A stretch of 64,000 nucleotides of DNA from Thermobifida fusca NBRC 14071 = JCM 3263 (GTDB taxonomy: Bacteria > Actinomycetota > Actinomycetes > Streptosporangiales > Streptosporangiaceae). A model generated the notes under the pieces. It did no database searches and had not been told where the DNA came from. It saw only the letters and a program-made list of their open reading frames with translations. Both the position numbers and the translations under genes were made by a program. The stretch covers positions 30,859 to 94,858 of the forward strand of contig NZ_BCWB01000042.1 of assembly GCF_001592045.1 (NCBI RefSeq), read 5' to 3'. Position 1 is the first letter of the stretch; each line of letters begins with the position of its first letter. Shown here piece after piece: positions 55,076 through 63,444 of the stretch.

Positions 55076-57639
55076 GCCGGGACCAGTCCTTTCTGCTCGG
55101 ACACGCCGCCTCCTGCGAGCGCGGGCGCCGAATCGTCGAGGAACGGCAGCGGGCACGGACGGCCTTCCACCACCGTGTGCAGGGCCAGCACCACCCCGGA
55201 GGTTCCCGTGGCCAAGTCGGTGGAGAGCCGCAGACTCTGGTCACCGAGCAGCAGCAGGCCGGAGCCGACCCGCACCGCGTCCCACCCGAAAGCCGACAGG
55301 TGCTGGTCGATCAAGGCCACCGGCCGGTCGGACGGCCACTGGTCGACCAGGGCCAGCAGGGTCCCGGCACGTCCGTTGAACAGTCCGGGGAAGGACGACA
55401 GCTGCCGGGCAGCGGACCGCAGCAGCATCCGCCGCATCCGGTCAAGCTCCGGGTCGGGGCGGTGCCGCAGCAGGACCCGCAGCGCCAAAGCCATTCCGGG
55501 GCCGCCGCTCAGCCCGGCAGGACAGGCCAGCGCGCCCTCATCGACACCGGGCGGGATCACGGCCGCCACGTCGGCGCGGAGAGCCCGTTCGGCGGCGTCG
55601 AGCAGCTCCTCGCCTCCCCCGCCCTGCTCGTACAGCCGGGTCAGGAACAGCGCCTGCCCTGCCCCGCCGTGCAACAGTCCGACACGCCGCGCCGGGGTGC
55701 CTTCCACCAGCCACGGCCGGGCCACGTGGACACCGAGTTCCGCGGCACGCTCCAGAGCCCCGTCGCAGTCAGAGAAGTGCAGCAGTGCGAGGCCCAGTCC
55801 GGACAGACCGTCCAGCAGGCTGGCGTTGACGTGGTCGCGCGGACAGTCCCAGGCTGCGGCGAGCAGTTCGCGGGCCGTTTCCGGGCGGCCGATCCGGTCC
55901 AGGGCGTAAGCGATACCGCTGAGACCGTCGTAGAAGCCGGGCCCCATGCCCTCAACGTCGCGGACCCGGTCCACCAGCCAGCGCACATGCTCCTCCGGGA
56001 CAGGCTGGCCGACCGTGTCCAGCGCCCACAGCACTCCTGCTGCGCCGTAGCCGAAGCCCAGTCCGGCACCGGGGGTGAGGAACTGGCGGATGTCCCCGGG
56101 GTAGAGCCGGTCCTCCCGTCCGGGGGTGGCAGCCTCTCGGATCCCGGACGTCAACGCGGTGGCAAGGGTCGGCCACGTCTGCCGGGTCGGGGCAGGCCAC
56201 AGCGGTTCCGCGGGCCGCTTCACCGGCGGGGCGGACGGTCCCAGCCCTTCGCGGATCCGCGCCACATAGTCGTCCGGCAGCGGGAAACGCTCAGTCACCA
56301 AGCCGATGATCTGCTGGTATTTGTCTTCTCCCCAGCTGATGACATGGGTGAAGGGGACGAAGAGGCCGAGCCGCAGGCAGGCCAGCGCGAACAGGTCGAC
56401 GTCGGGTCCGGCCATGTCCGGGGGTGCGGAGTAGCCGAGGGCGCCCATGGCCTGGCGCGCGCCAGAGTCGGCCGGGGAGGCGGTTTCCAAGTCGATGAAG
56501 ACGATCGAATCGTCGGGGCGGACCAGGATGTTGCCGGGATGCAGGTCACCGAAGGCGATACCCCGGTCGTGCATGCCGCGGACTCCCTGTTCCACCTGGT
56601 CCATGATGTGCAGCGCCCACCGGGTGTAGTCGGCGTACCGTGTCGGGTCCGTGTCGCCTACGAGCAGGGGGTTGCGCTGCGCCACGACATGGTTGAGCGG
56701 AATACCGGGCACGTACTCGCGGGCCAGGAAGAGGTGCTCGTGCCCGCGGCGGTAGTCGATCAGCCGAGGCACGTGGGGCAGGTCGGCCAGCGTCTCCAGC
56801 GCCCACCGCTCCTGTTCCAAGCGGGTAGCGGCGTCCACCCTGTTGTTGTCCAGTCCGGCCATGGGCCGGGCCTCTTTGAGGAGCACGTCCTCGCCAGTGC
56901 GGATGTCGCGGGCCAGGTAGACCCCGCCACCGTTGGAGAAGTGCAGGGCCTTGTAGGGGCGGAACGGGAAGTCGCGAAGGGTTCCGGCCCGGCGCTGTGC
57001 GAGCGCCTCGTCCAGGAAGGAAGGCACTTCCACCCAGTCGGGGACCCGGAATCCGGGGCGGCGCTCGTCGGGGACGAGATTCCCGTCCGGGTCGCGTAGG
57101 CACGGCACCAGTTCCCCCGTGGGGGACGGGCCCATCATGAGGGTGAACCCTCCGTAGCGCACGTACAGCGGACCGGACCGCCACCGCAGGTCGCTGAGGA
57201 TGTAGGGGCCGGGCGCGCCGCCGATCAGCTCGTCCAGTTCGCAGAGGATGCGTTCCAAGTGCGCCTCGTCGCGCGGGTAGATGGTGATGAACTTGCCGCT
57301 GGCGCTGCGGTCCCCGTACTTGCTGTTGCGGCGCTGCAGGACACGGAGGCTGCGGATGAACTTAAACATGATGCGCCGTTCCACGCAGTAGTCGAAGACA
57401 GTCCGCAGCAGCTCTTCCGCGTTGTCGAGGGTGGCTGAGACGTGCACCTTCCACCCCTGTTCGGGTATTCCGGGGTCCGGTGGGGTGAACACCGCCCACT
57501 CGCTGCCCAGGCTCCGCTCCCACCCTTCGGGGAGGTCGCCGTGGACCAGGGAAAAGTCGTTCTCGGAAGATTCGGCCGGCGGTTTCTCGTAGAAGTGGCC
57601 TGCGGTCAGGCAGAACTCGAGGTAGCGGAAATCGAGCAC
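55072..57639 (-). CDS. Class III lanthipeptide synthetase LanKC
   Basis: 855 residues from GTG 57639 (GAGGAG site). N-terminal lyase-like region (1-200; FKFIRSLRVLQRRNSKYGDR) precedes a Ser/Thr-kinase-like domain with Lys255 (LLKEARP), catalytic GIAFGDLHPGNILV (Asp365) and metal Asp383 in VFIDLETA. The LanC-like cyclase (about 520-855) has Gly-rich repeats (GYGAAGVLWAL, GLLHGGAGQALF, NGRAGTLLAL) but no zinc Cys/His set, as in class III enzymes. It phosphorylates and eliminates Ser/Thr to dehydroamino acids and can form (methyl)lanthionine or labionin. It follows the M50 gene by 53 bases. The longer ATG 57741 start overlaps that gene and adds unrelated residues. Confidence 0.93.
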   Translation of the reverse strand: MLDFRYLEFCLTAGHFYEKPPAESSENDFSLVHGDLPEGWERSLGSEWAVFTPPDPGIPEQGWKVHVSATLDNAEELLRTVFDYCVERRIMFKFIRSLRVLQRRNSKYGDRSASGKFITIYPRDEAHLERILCELDELIGGAPGPYILSDLRWRSGPLYVRYGGFTLMMGPSPTGELVPCLRDPDGNLVPDERRPGFRVPDWVEVPSFLDEALAQRRAGTLRDFPFRPYKALHFSNGGGVYLARDIRTGEDVLLKEARPMAGLDNNRVDAATRLEQERWALETLADLPHVPRLIDYRRGHEHLFLAREYVPGIPLNHVVAQRNPLLVGDTDPTRYADYTRWALHIMDQVEQGVRGMHDRGIAFGDLHPGNILVRPDDSIVFIDLETASPADSGARQAMGALGYSAPPDMAGPDVDLFALACLRLGLFVPFTHVISWGEDKYQQIIGLVTERFPLPDDYVARIREGLGPSAPPVKRPAEPLWPAPTRQTWPTLATALTSGIREAATPGREDRLYPGDIRQFLTPGAGLGFGYGAAGVLWALDTVGQPVPEEHVRWLVDRVRDVEGMGPGFYDGLSGIAYALDRIGRPETARELLAAAWDCPRDHVNASLLDGLSGLGLALLHFSDCDGALERAAELGVHVARPWLVEGTPARRVGLLHGGAGQALFLTRLYEQGGGGEELLDAAERALRADVAAVIPPGVDEGALACPAGLSGGPGMALALRVLLRHRPDPELDRMRRMLLRSAARQLSSFPGLFNGRAGTLLALVDQWPSDRPVALIDQHLSAFGWDAVRVGSGLLLLGDQSLRLSTDLATGTSGVVLALHTVVEGRPCPLPFLDDSAPALAGGGVSEQKGLVPA

Positions 57640-57692
57640 GGAGGTCTCCTCGTCGATCGGGGGTGGGGGTCTCGGGAAGGGGGACAGCAGAG

Positions 57693-59360
57693 TCACCAGT
57701 CCAGGAGCGGAACGAGGTAGCTGCGGTAGAGGAACTCCCACAGCGGCAGGTCGGCAAGGTGGACGCGGGCGATCCCGAACTGGTGCGGGGGAAGGTCGGT
57801 GACGCGGATCTCGTAGCCGACGGCGGGCACGCGGACCTCAGGATCGAGGGTGATGGGGACGAACGCGGCGAGGGGAGCGGTGGTCTCCGCCCCGGTGGAG
57901 GACTCCACTACGGCCGCGCCGACCTGTGTTTCCACGACCATGCCGCCTTGGATGAGCTCGACCTGCTGCCCTGCGGCCACCTCGCCCGTCGCGGGGTCGG
58001 TGAGCAGCACCAGTTCAGCGCGGTCACCGTCCACGACGTAGGCGCCGGTCGCACTGCACGGGACGGGAAGCAGCAAAGCCAGTGCTGCGGCACCGCCGAG
58101 CAGGACGCTGCCTAAGGCGATCCGCCAAGGCCGGGCGCCGGTGCGACGAGCCTGACGGATGAGCCGCCGCACCCCGCGGAACACGGCGTAGCCCAAGAAG
58201 CCCAGGCCGCACACCACCAGGGTGATGCCCACGGCCCCGACCCGGTGGAACAGGTCAAACCAGAGAGCCAGCGCAGTGGTCACCAGATAGACGGGGAAGG
58301 CCATGCAGGCCAGGCCGAACGGGACCGACCACCAGCGGCCCAGCCCCGGCTCGCGCCGCCCGCCGAAGAGGATCCGGGCCAGGAACGCCCGGGCCTCAGC
58401 CATGGCCCGGTCCCGCAGGTAGGGCAGGTCGAGGTGGCTCATCAGGGCGAGGTAGCCGTCCAGTTTCACAAACGGGATGAGGTTGAGCAGCCCGGCTGCG
58501 TAGGCGACCACGGAGAACACCAGGATTCCAGCGCGGACGTCGGGGTGGTCGACGACGAAAGCGGTGAACGCTGCTGCCCCCGCGATCACGGCCTGCGTGG
58601 CTATACCGGCGAGGGCTACCCGCACCCGGTGTTCGCGGCGCAGCCGCCAGCCGTCGGAGACGTCGCAGAAGAACGCGGGCGCCAGATAGAACAGCATCAC
58701 CCCGATCCGGGTGGGACGGCCGCCGTAGTAGGTGAGGGTCACCCCGTGCCCGAGCTCGTGCAGGGAGGTGGAGGCGAGGAACGCTGCCACCACGCCCGCG
58801 TAGACGCCGAGCGGCAGCGGCTCGCCCATGGCTCGACCGAGGTCGGCGGCCTGGGCTGCGAGGGCGAGCACGCCGCCCAGCGCGACCGCGGCTGCCAGGG
58901 TGGCGGTGACCCGGTTGGCCGCGGCGACGATGAGCGGGCGCAGCCACTGCAGCAGCCGCTCCGGCCGGACCAGGGTGAACTGGACGGTCATCGGGGGGAC
59001 GAACACGACCCAGGGGGTCCGCCGCAGGACGCGGCCGTCGTCCAGCAGGCCGCGTTCGTGGAGGCTGCGGACAGCGGAGTGGACGTTCTCGGCGGTCCAC
59101 GGGCGGCCGAGCCGGTCAGCGAGCCCTGCCGCGTCGGTCTGCCCGTCCAGGGCCTGCATCAGGCGGGCCACGTCGGCACCGATCCGGAAGTAGCGGCTGC
59201 CGCGCTGGACCACCCAGTGGGCTTCGCCGTCGGCGGGCGGGTGGACGACCACGTCCTCGGCGAGGCGCGGCCGCTCCGGAACGGACTGGGAGGTGTCGGA
59301 CGGGGCCGGGCGGGTAGCGGCGGTGCGCCGGCCGGCCCCGGGGAGGGTGTGCGTCGTCAT
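57693..59360 (-). CDS. M50-type intramembrane metalloprotease with PqqD-like N-terminus
   Basis: 555 residues. About residues 34-110 resemble a PqqD-type RiPP recognition element (HWVVQRGSRYFRIGADVARL), which would bind leader peptides. The membrane domain has the zinc motif HELGH (201-205) in FLASTSLHELGHGVTL and the downstream Asp ligand in NLIPFVKLDGYLALMSHLDL, with about nine helices, and a C-terminal biotinyl-lipoyl/HlyD-like part (about 465-540). Daptide clusters encode such proteases for leader removal and export. Its ATG overlaps the permease stop (ATGA). It probably cuts the leader during export by the adjacent ABC transporter. Confidence 0.88.
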   Translation of the reverse strand: MTTHTLPGAGRRTAATRPAPSDTSQSVPERPRLAEDVVVHPPADGEAHWVVQRGSRYFRIGADVARLMQALDGQTDAAGLADRLGRPWTAENVHSAVRSLHERGLLDDGRVLRRTPWVVFVPPMTVQFTLVRPERLLQWLRPLIVAAANRVTATLAAAVALGGVLALAAQAADLGRAMGEPLPLGVYAGVVAAFLASTSLHELGHGVTLTYYGGRPTRIGVMLFYLAPAFFCDVSDGWRLRREHRVRVALAGIATQAVIAGAAAFTAFVVDHPDVRAGILVFSVVAYAAGLLNLIPFVKLDGYLALMSHLDLPYLRDRAMAEARAFLARILFGGRREPGLGRWWSVPFGLACMAFPVYLVTTALALWFDLFHRVGAVGITLVVCGLGFLGYAVFRGVRRLIRQARRTGARPWRIALGSVLLGGAAALALLLPVPCSATGAYVVDGDRAELVLLTDPATGEVAAGQQVELIQGGMVVETQVGAAVVESSTGAETTAPLAAFVPITLDPEVRVPAVGYEIRVTDLPPHQFGIARVHLADLPLWEFLYRSYLVPLLDW

Positions 59361-60103
59361 GTGATGTCCCTCGTACGGAGAAGCTGGTAGCCGGCCGCGC
59401 CCGTCGCCACGATCCATCCACCGATCACGGCCAGGGCAGCGGGCACGGAGAGCAGTTCAGGTTTGCCATCCAGGTAGACCGAGCTCATCGCGATGGTGAG
59501 CAGGTACTTGGCCACTTCGGGGACCGCGCGCAGCAGGTAGGGCTCCAGCCCCAGGGTGAGCAGGACGATGATGAGGACCGAAGCGACCTGGTGGCGGACA
59601 ACCCAGCCGAGGGCCACTCCCCAGCAGGTACCGAGAGCGGTTACCGCGAACACGCCCAGCGCGGTCTGCCAGCCCACCGTGGTCCACTCGGGGGAGAAGT
59701 CAGCGAACGTCGGGATGAAGACGAGGGGGGAGAGCAGGGCCGCTCCGGCAGCGACCAGGCCGAACAGCACCCCCATAACGGTGCCGACGATCATCTTGGC
59801 GGCGAACAGGCGCCCTCGGCCGCCGCTGAGCAGGACCGAGCGGCTGATCGTACCGGTGTGGTATTCGCCTGCCACGAACACCGCGCCGAACAAGGTGGAG
59901 AACAGGTGCATGGTCATCCAGGCCCTGATGACCTCTTCGGTGACCGAAGCGCGGACTTGGGTGGTGACGGCCGCGGTGTCCTCCACGCTGGTGGCGTATC
60001 CGTACGCCACGGTCACGCCGAACAGGATGCCGCCGCCTAGCAGGTAGAGCCAGCTCCGCCCGGTGAGGGCCTTCCTCCCTTCAGCGAGCAGTACGTTAAA
60101 CAT
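59357..60103 (-). CDS. ABC transporter permease (ABC-2 type)
   Basis: 248 residues with six membrane helices (GRSWLYLLGGGILFGVTVAY, then FAAKMIVGTVMGVLFGLVAA and TALGVFAVTALGTCWGVALG among them) and the GEYHTGTISRSVLLSGGRGR cytosolic loop typical of ABC-2 permeases. Overlaps the ATPase gene by 8 bases and the M50 gene by 4. Exports the mature peptide or gives producer immunity. Confidence 0.9.
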   Translation of the reverse strand: MFNVLLAEGRKALTGRSWLYLLGGGILFGVTVAYGYATSVEDTAAVTTQVRASVTEEVIRAWMTMHLFSTLFGAVFVAGEYHTGTISRSVLLSGGRGRLFAAKMIVGTVMGVLFGLVAAGAALLSPLVFIPTFADFSPEWTTVGWQTALGVFAVTALGTCWGVALGWVVRHQVASVLIIVLLTLGLEPYLLRAVPEVAKYLLTIAMSSVYLDGKPELLSVPAALAVIGGWIVATGAAGYQLLRTRDIT

Positions 60104-60830
60104 GGACTACTCCCTTCGTTTCAGTGCCGATCAGCTCGAAGAAGCGCTCCTCCAGGCGGTCGCCGCTCTCGCGGACCAGGTCCTTAAGCGGACCGGCGTA
60201 ACGCAGGGTGCGCTGGATAATCACGACGTCGTCGACGGTCTGCTCAACTTCGGAGAGCAGGTGGCTGGAGATGAGGATGGTGCGCCCTTCGTCAGCGAGA
60301 GAGCGGAGGAAGCCGCGCAGCCAGCGGATACCGTCCGGGTCGAGGCCGTTGACGGGCTCGTCGAGGATGAGGAACTCAGGGTCGGCCAGCAGAGCGCAGG
60401 CGAGGGCGTGCCGCTGCCGCATCCCCGTGGAGTAGTCCTTCACCCGCCGGTTGGAGCGGCCGTCCAAGCCCACCAGTTCCAGCACTTCGTCCACCCGGGA
60501 GTCGGGAAGTCCGAGCATCCGTGCCCAGATCCGCAGGTCGCGGTGGCCGCGCACAGTGGGGAACGAGTTGACGCCGTCCATGCTGACCCCGACCCGGTGG
60601 GCTGCCCGGTCGAGGCGGTGGTAGGGGGCGCCGAAGACTGTGGCTTCGCCTTCGGTGGGTCGGACCAGGCCGAGCAGGATGCGCATCGACGTGGTCTTGC
60701 CTGCCCCGTTGCTGCCGAGGAGGCCGGTGATGCGGCCGGGGCGGACGTCGAAAGTGAGGTCTTCGACTGCCGTGGTGGAGCCGAACCGCTTGGTGACTCC
60801 GCGGAATCGGGCAACAGCGTCCTGGCTCAC
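60096..60830 (-). CDS. ABC transporter ATP-binding protein
   Basis: 244 residues. Walker A is GLLGSNGAGKTTSMRILL, signature YSTGMRQRHALACAL and Walker B EFLILDEPVNGLDP, with a switch His in LISSHLL. Of the lantibiotic/bacteriocin exporter-immunity type with C-terminal extension. GTG start at 60830 overlaps the upstream small gene by 4 bases (GTGA). Partner of the permease encoded next. Confidence 0.94.
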   Translation of the reverse strand: MSQDAVARFRGVTKRFGSTTAVEDLTFDVRPGRITGLLGSNGAGKTTSMRILLGLVRPTEGEATVFGAPYHRLDRAAHRVGVSMDGVNSFPTVRGHRDLRIWARMLGLPDSRVDEVLELVGLDGRSNRRVKDYSTGMRQRHALACALLADPEFLILDEPVNGLDPDGIRWLRGFLRSLADEGRTILISSHLLSEVEQTVDDVVIIQRTLRYAGPLKDLVRESGDRLEERFFELIGTETKGVVHV

Positions 60831-61009
60831 TGCTGCCCCCTCTGGAGGTTGGTGCGGAACTTGGCTCCGATGAGGGCGGCAGCCACCGTGGTGACGGCGA
60901 TGGCGGCGATCCGCGCGGTGCCGTCCAGGAACAGGACGCTGGCCGCGGTGAGTCCAGCGCAGACGGCGAGGATTCCGGTCAGGTTGGTGTTCGAGTCGAA
61001 CCAGGACAT
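60827..61009 (-). CDS. Small two-helix membrane protein of the RiPP operon
   Basis: 60 residues: MSWFDSNTNLTGILAVCAGL leading into two hydrophobic segments (ILAVCAGLTAASVLFL; IAAIAVTTVAAALIGA) and a basic end (KFRTNLQRGQQ). A GGAGAG site precedes the ATG. The TGA overlaps the ATPase GTG. Found between precursors and exporter; possible immunity or transporter-helper protein. No family recognised. Confidence 0.65.
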   Translation of the reverse strand: MSWFDSNTNLTGILAVCAGLTAASVLFLDGTARIAAIAVTTVAAALIGAKFRTNLQRGQQ

Positions 61010-61159
61010 GGTCTCTCCGTTTCGTCGTGGGGGTCGTCGGGGGTGAGGGGGCCGCCCCGGCCCCACGTCCCGACGCTGGTGCATCGGGGAAGTGTGGGGC
61101 CGGTGAAGGCGGCTACCTGGGGGGCGGAACTGTGTCCGCTGTTGGATGGGTGGACGGTT

Positions 61160-61312
61160 TTAGGTGAGGGTGGTGGCGAAGGAGGCGCTGATCACGGCGC
61201 TGAGAGCGGCTCCGGTCCAGAAGCCGGGCGCCTCCATGGCTTCCAGCTCCTGCATCTCCAGCTCCAGCGCAACCTCGGACGGCTCAACGAGCTGCTCAAC
61301 GCTGTTCTTCAT
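61160..61312 (-). CDS. Daptide-like precursor peptide 5 (transcription order)
   Basis: 50 residues. Leader MKNSVEQLVEPSEVALELEM QELEAMEAPG (read with the break as continuous), core FWTGAALSAVISASFATTLT ending in Thr. It has Ser and Thr but no Cys. Preceded by an AAGGAAGG site. Last of five tandem copies. The core is amphipathic and membrane-seeking, as in daptides. Expected modification: C-terminal Thr decarboxylated and aminated by the dehydrogenase and aminotransferase. Confidence 0.85.
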   Translation of the reverse strand: MKNSVEQLVEPSEVALELEMQELEAMEAPGFWTGAALSAVISASFATTLT

Positions 61313-61373
61313 CGGCGATTCCTTCCTTTCGTTGCTTTGTTCGGATGGGACTCAGGGACTCGGGAGGAGCGGA

Positions 61374-61541
61374 TCAGGTGACGGTGAAGCCGATGGAAGC
61401 GGCGATGCTGGTCAGCGCAGCGCTAGCCACGGCACCGCTGACCGTCGCCCACCCCGGCGCCTCCATGGCTTCCAGCTCCTGCATCTCCAGCTCCAGCGCA
61501 ACCTCGGACAGCTCAACGAGCTGCTCAACGCTGTTCTTCAT
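61374..61541 (-). CDS. Daptide-like precursor peptide 4
   Basis: 55 residues. Same leader as copy 5 apart from Leu for Pro at position 11; core WATVSGAVASAALTSIAASI then GFTVT, ending in Thr, without Cys. This is the longest core and the most diverged from the FWTG-type cores, with many Ser/Thr. The 61-base spacer before it equals the spacer before copy 5's upstream end, showing recent tandem duplication. Confidence 0.85.
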   Translation of the reverse strand: MKNSVEQLVELSEVALELEMQELEAMEAPGWATVSGAVASAALTSIAASIGFTVT

Positions 61542-61602
61542 CGGCGATTCCTTCCTTTCGTTGCTTTGTTCGGATGGGACTCAGGGACTCGGGAGGAGCG
61601 GA

Positions 61603-61749
61603 TCAGGTGAGGGCGATGCCGATGGAAGCGGCGATGCTGATGATCACGGCGTTGGTCCACGCGCCGGGCGCTTCCATGGCCTCCAGCTCCTGCATCTCCA
61701 GCTCCACGACATCGGTGGACTGGACGAGCTGCTCGACATTGCTGTTCAT
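61603..61749 (-). CDS. Daptide-like precursor peptide 3
   Basis: 48 residues. N-terminus MNSNVEQLVQSTDVVELEMQ, shared ELEAMEAPG motif, then core AWTNAVIISIAASIGIALT ending in Thr. No Cys. AAGGAAGG ribosome-binding site. The leader varies upstream of the ELEMQELEAMEAPG block, pointing to that block as the recognition sequence. Confidence 0.85.
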   Translation of the reverse strand: MNSNVEQLVQSTDVVELEMQELEAMEAPGAWTNAVIISIAASIGIALT

Positions 61750-61815
61750 CGGCGATTCCTTCCTTTCGTTCTTTCGTTTCAGCTGGCCGAGGACTCAGGG
61801 ACTCGGGGGAGCGGA

Positions 61816-61968
61816 TCAGGTGAGGCTGATGGCGAAGGAGGTGCTGATCAGAGCGCCGACACCGGCTCCGGTCCAGAAGCCGGGCGCCTCCATCGCTTCC
61901 AGCTCCTGCATCTCCAGCTCCAGCGCAACCTCGGACGGCTCAACGAGCTGCTCTGCGGTGTTCGTCAT
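61816..61968 (-). CDS. Daptide-like precursor peptide 2
   Basis: 50 residues. Leader begins MTNTAEQLVEPSEVALELEM, then QELEAMEAPG; core FWTGAGVGALISTSFAISLT ends in Thr. The core is identical, residue for residue, to that of precursor 1. No Cys. Confidence 0.87.
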   Translation of the reverse strand: MTNTAEQLVEPSEVALELEMQELEAMEAPGFWTGAGVGALISTSFAISLT

Positions 61969-62034
61969 CGGCGATTCCTTCCTTTCGTTCTTTCGTTTCG
62001 GCTGGCTGAGGACTCAGGGACTCGGGGGAGCGGA

Positions 62035-62178
62035 TCAGGTGAGGCTGATGGCGAAGGAGGTGCTGATCAGAGCGCCGACACCGGCTCCGGTCCAGAAGCC
62101 GGGCGCCTCCATGGCTTCCAGCTCCTGCATCTCCAGCTCCAGCGCGACCTCGTTGGGCTGCGGAGTGATGTCCTGCAT
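62035..62178 (-). CDS. Daptide-like precursor peptide 1
   Basis: 47 residues, first of the five. Leader MQDITPQPNEVALELEMQEL, EAMEAPG; core FWTGAGVGALISTSFAISLT. Has its own good AAGGAG site, unlike the AAGGAAGG of the duplicated copies. It lies 48 bases after the dehydrogenase stop, so the precursors are probably transcribed with the upstream enzymes. Confidence 0.87.
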   Translation of the reverse strand: MQDITPQPNEVALELEMQELEAMEAPGFWTGAGVGALISTSFAISLT

Positions 62179-62226
62179 CCGTGCTCCTTTCGTGTTTCTC
62201 GGTTTTCTCGGTGGTCCGCCGCCCGG

Positions 62227-63444
62227 TCAGGCGACGGAAGTCTGTGGTGTGCCGGGCGCGAGGGCTCTGTCGGCCACGGCGTCGGCAAGCAGTTGGCGGA
62301 TCTCGGCTTGGGTAAGGCCCCCGAGCACGGGGAGTCCTGCACCCCACGCGTGGACGGCGCGGGCCGCCACCGTGTCGAGCTGGGCGGGGTCGGCGGTGAT
62401 CCGGTGGTCGATCTGCCAGCGTTCGATGAGCGCAGCGATCCCTTCCGCCGGGTCGTCGGGCAGGCCGGGCGAGTTCTCTGCCAACCGCTGCCAGATCCGG
62501 ACCAGCCGCGGAGCGGAGCCGATCCTGTGGTCCCCGTCAGCGATACGGCGCCACAGCGGCGGCAGCAGGGCGGCGATGGCGGGCATCTTGCGCAGCGACA
62601 GCTCCCAGGAGAGTTCGTTGGCGATCGCCCAGCCTTTGACCGCGTAGGGTTTGCGGCCCGCGTGGAGGTCTCCGAGCTGGCTGCGGCCGCTCAGTTCAGC
62701 GATCCGCAGCCGTATCTGAGGGCTGATCGGCTCGCCGCGGCGGCGCAGGCGGTTCACTTCGTCGCCGAGCCGCACCAGTTCGGCGGCGACAGCTTCGACC
62801 AGGGTGTCCTGTTCCGGCAGGTCGGCGTGGTCCCCGATGTAGGGGCTCACGGTGCGGAAGAGGGCTTCGAGCGTGCCTTCCGCGACCAGCTCGACCGGCA
62901 GGGTCTCGGTCGCCAACGGGTCGAGCACTGCCGCGTCTGGGCGGAGGCACAGTCCGCTGATGATCCGTTTGCCTTCGGGGTAGACCAGGCAGGCCACTGC
63001 GCTCAGCTCGGTGCCGGTGCCCAGCGTGGTGGGGATGGCGAGCAGCGGTGTCCTCCGCTCGACCGTGACCGGGAGGATGATGGTGCCGCTGCGCTGCGCG
63101 ACGGTCAGCCGACCGCGGGCCTTGGGGTTGCCGCACAGGGTCGCGGCCAGTTTCACCTGGTCGATGACGGACCCACCGCCCACTCCGACCACCAGGTCGC
63201 AGTCGGCGAACCGGTCTGCGAGTCGGAGGACGGAGTCGAGGTTTCCGGCGTCGGGGAGGACGAAGAACCGGACCTGCACGCCTGCCGCGACGATCCGTGC
63301 CCGCACGGTGGCGAGGATCGGGGTGTCGGTGAGGGTCTGGTCGGTGACCAGGGCGACCGTTGTGGCGCCCTTCTGCCGCAGCCATTCGGTCAGGTGGCCG
63401 CAGCCGTACATGGGCCGGGGCGGGGCGGTGGGCAGGAGAGTCAT
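62227..63444 (-). CDS. Iron-ADH-fold dehydrogenase (daptide MpaC-like)
   Basis: 405 residues of the iron-containing alcohol dehydrogenase/dehydroquinate synthase fold. The nucleotide-binding motif is VVGVGGGSVIDQVKLAATL and the LAIPTTLGTGTELSAVA box is conserved. The metal ligands are not: where the family has DxxxH and two further His, this protein has AEGTLEALFRTVSP, GWAIANELSWEL and RKMPAIAALLP. The same oddity would be expected of the daptide dehydrogenase group. In daptide synthesis this enzyme is thought to take part in oxidative decarboxylation of the C-terminal Thr. Its ATG overlaps the aminotransferase stop (ATGA). Confidence 0.82.
   Translation of the reverse strand: MTLLPTAPPRPMYGCGHLTEWLRQKGATTVALVTDQTLTDTPILATVRARIVAAGVQVRFFVLPDAGNLDSVLRLADRFADCDLVVGVGGGSVIDQVKLAATLCGNPKARGRLTVAQRSGTIILPVTVERRTPLLAIPTTLGTGTELSAVACLVYPEGKRIISGLCLRPDAAVLDPLATETLPVELVAEGTLEALFRTVSPYIGDHADLPEQDTLVEAVAAELVRLGDEVNRLRRRGEPISPQIRLRIAELSGRSQLGDLHAGRKPYAVKGWAIANELSWELSLRKMPAIAALLPPLWRRIADGDHRIGSAPRLVRIWQRLAENSPGLPDDPAEGIAALIERWQIDHRITADPAQLDTVAARAVHAWGAGLPVLGGLTQAEIRQLLADAVADRALAPGTPQTSVA

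Larger units (their letters stand above)
61313..62034 (-). repeat. Tandem array of precursor genes and spacers
   Basis: Four intergenic spacers repeat. Those at 61313-61373 and 61542-61602 are 61 bases and identical. Those at 61750-61815 and 61969-62034 are 66 bases and differ at about two positions from each other. All begin with CGGCGATTCCTTCCTTTCGT (plus strand) next to the start codon. The array arose by tandem duplication of one gene-plus-spacer unit. Confidence 0.85.
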
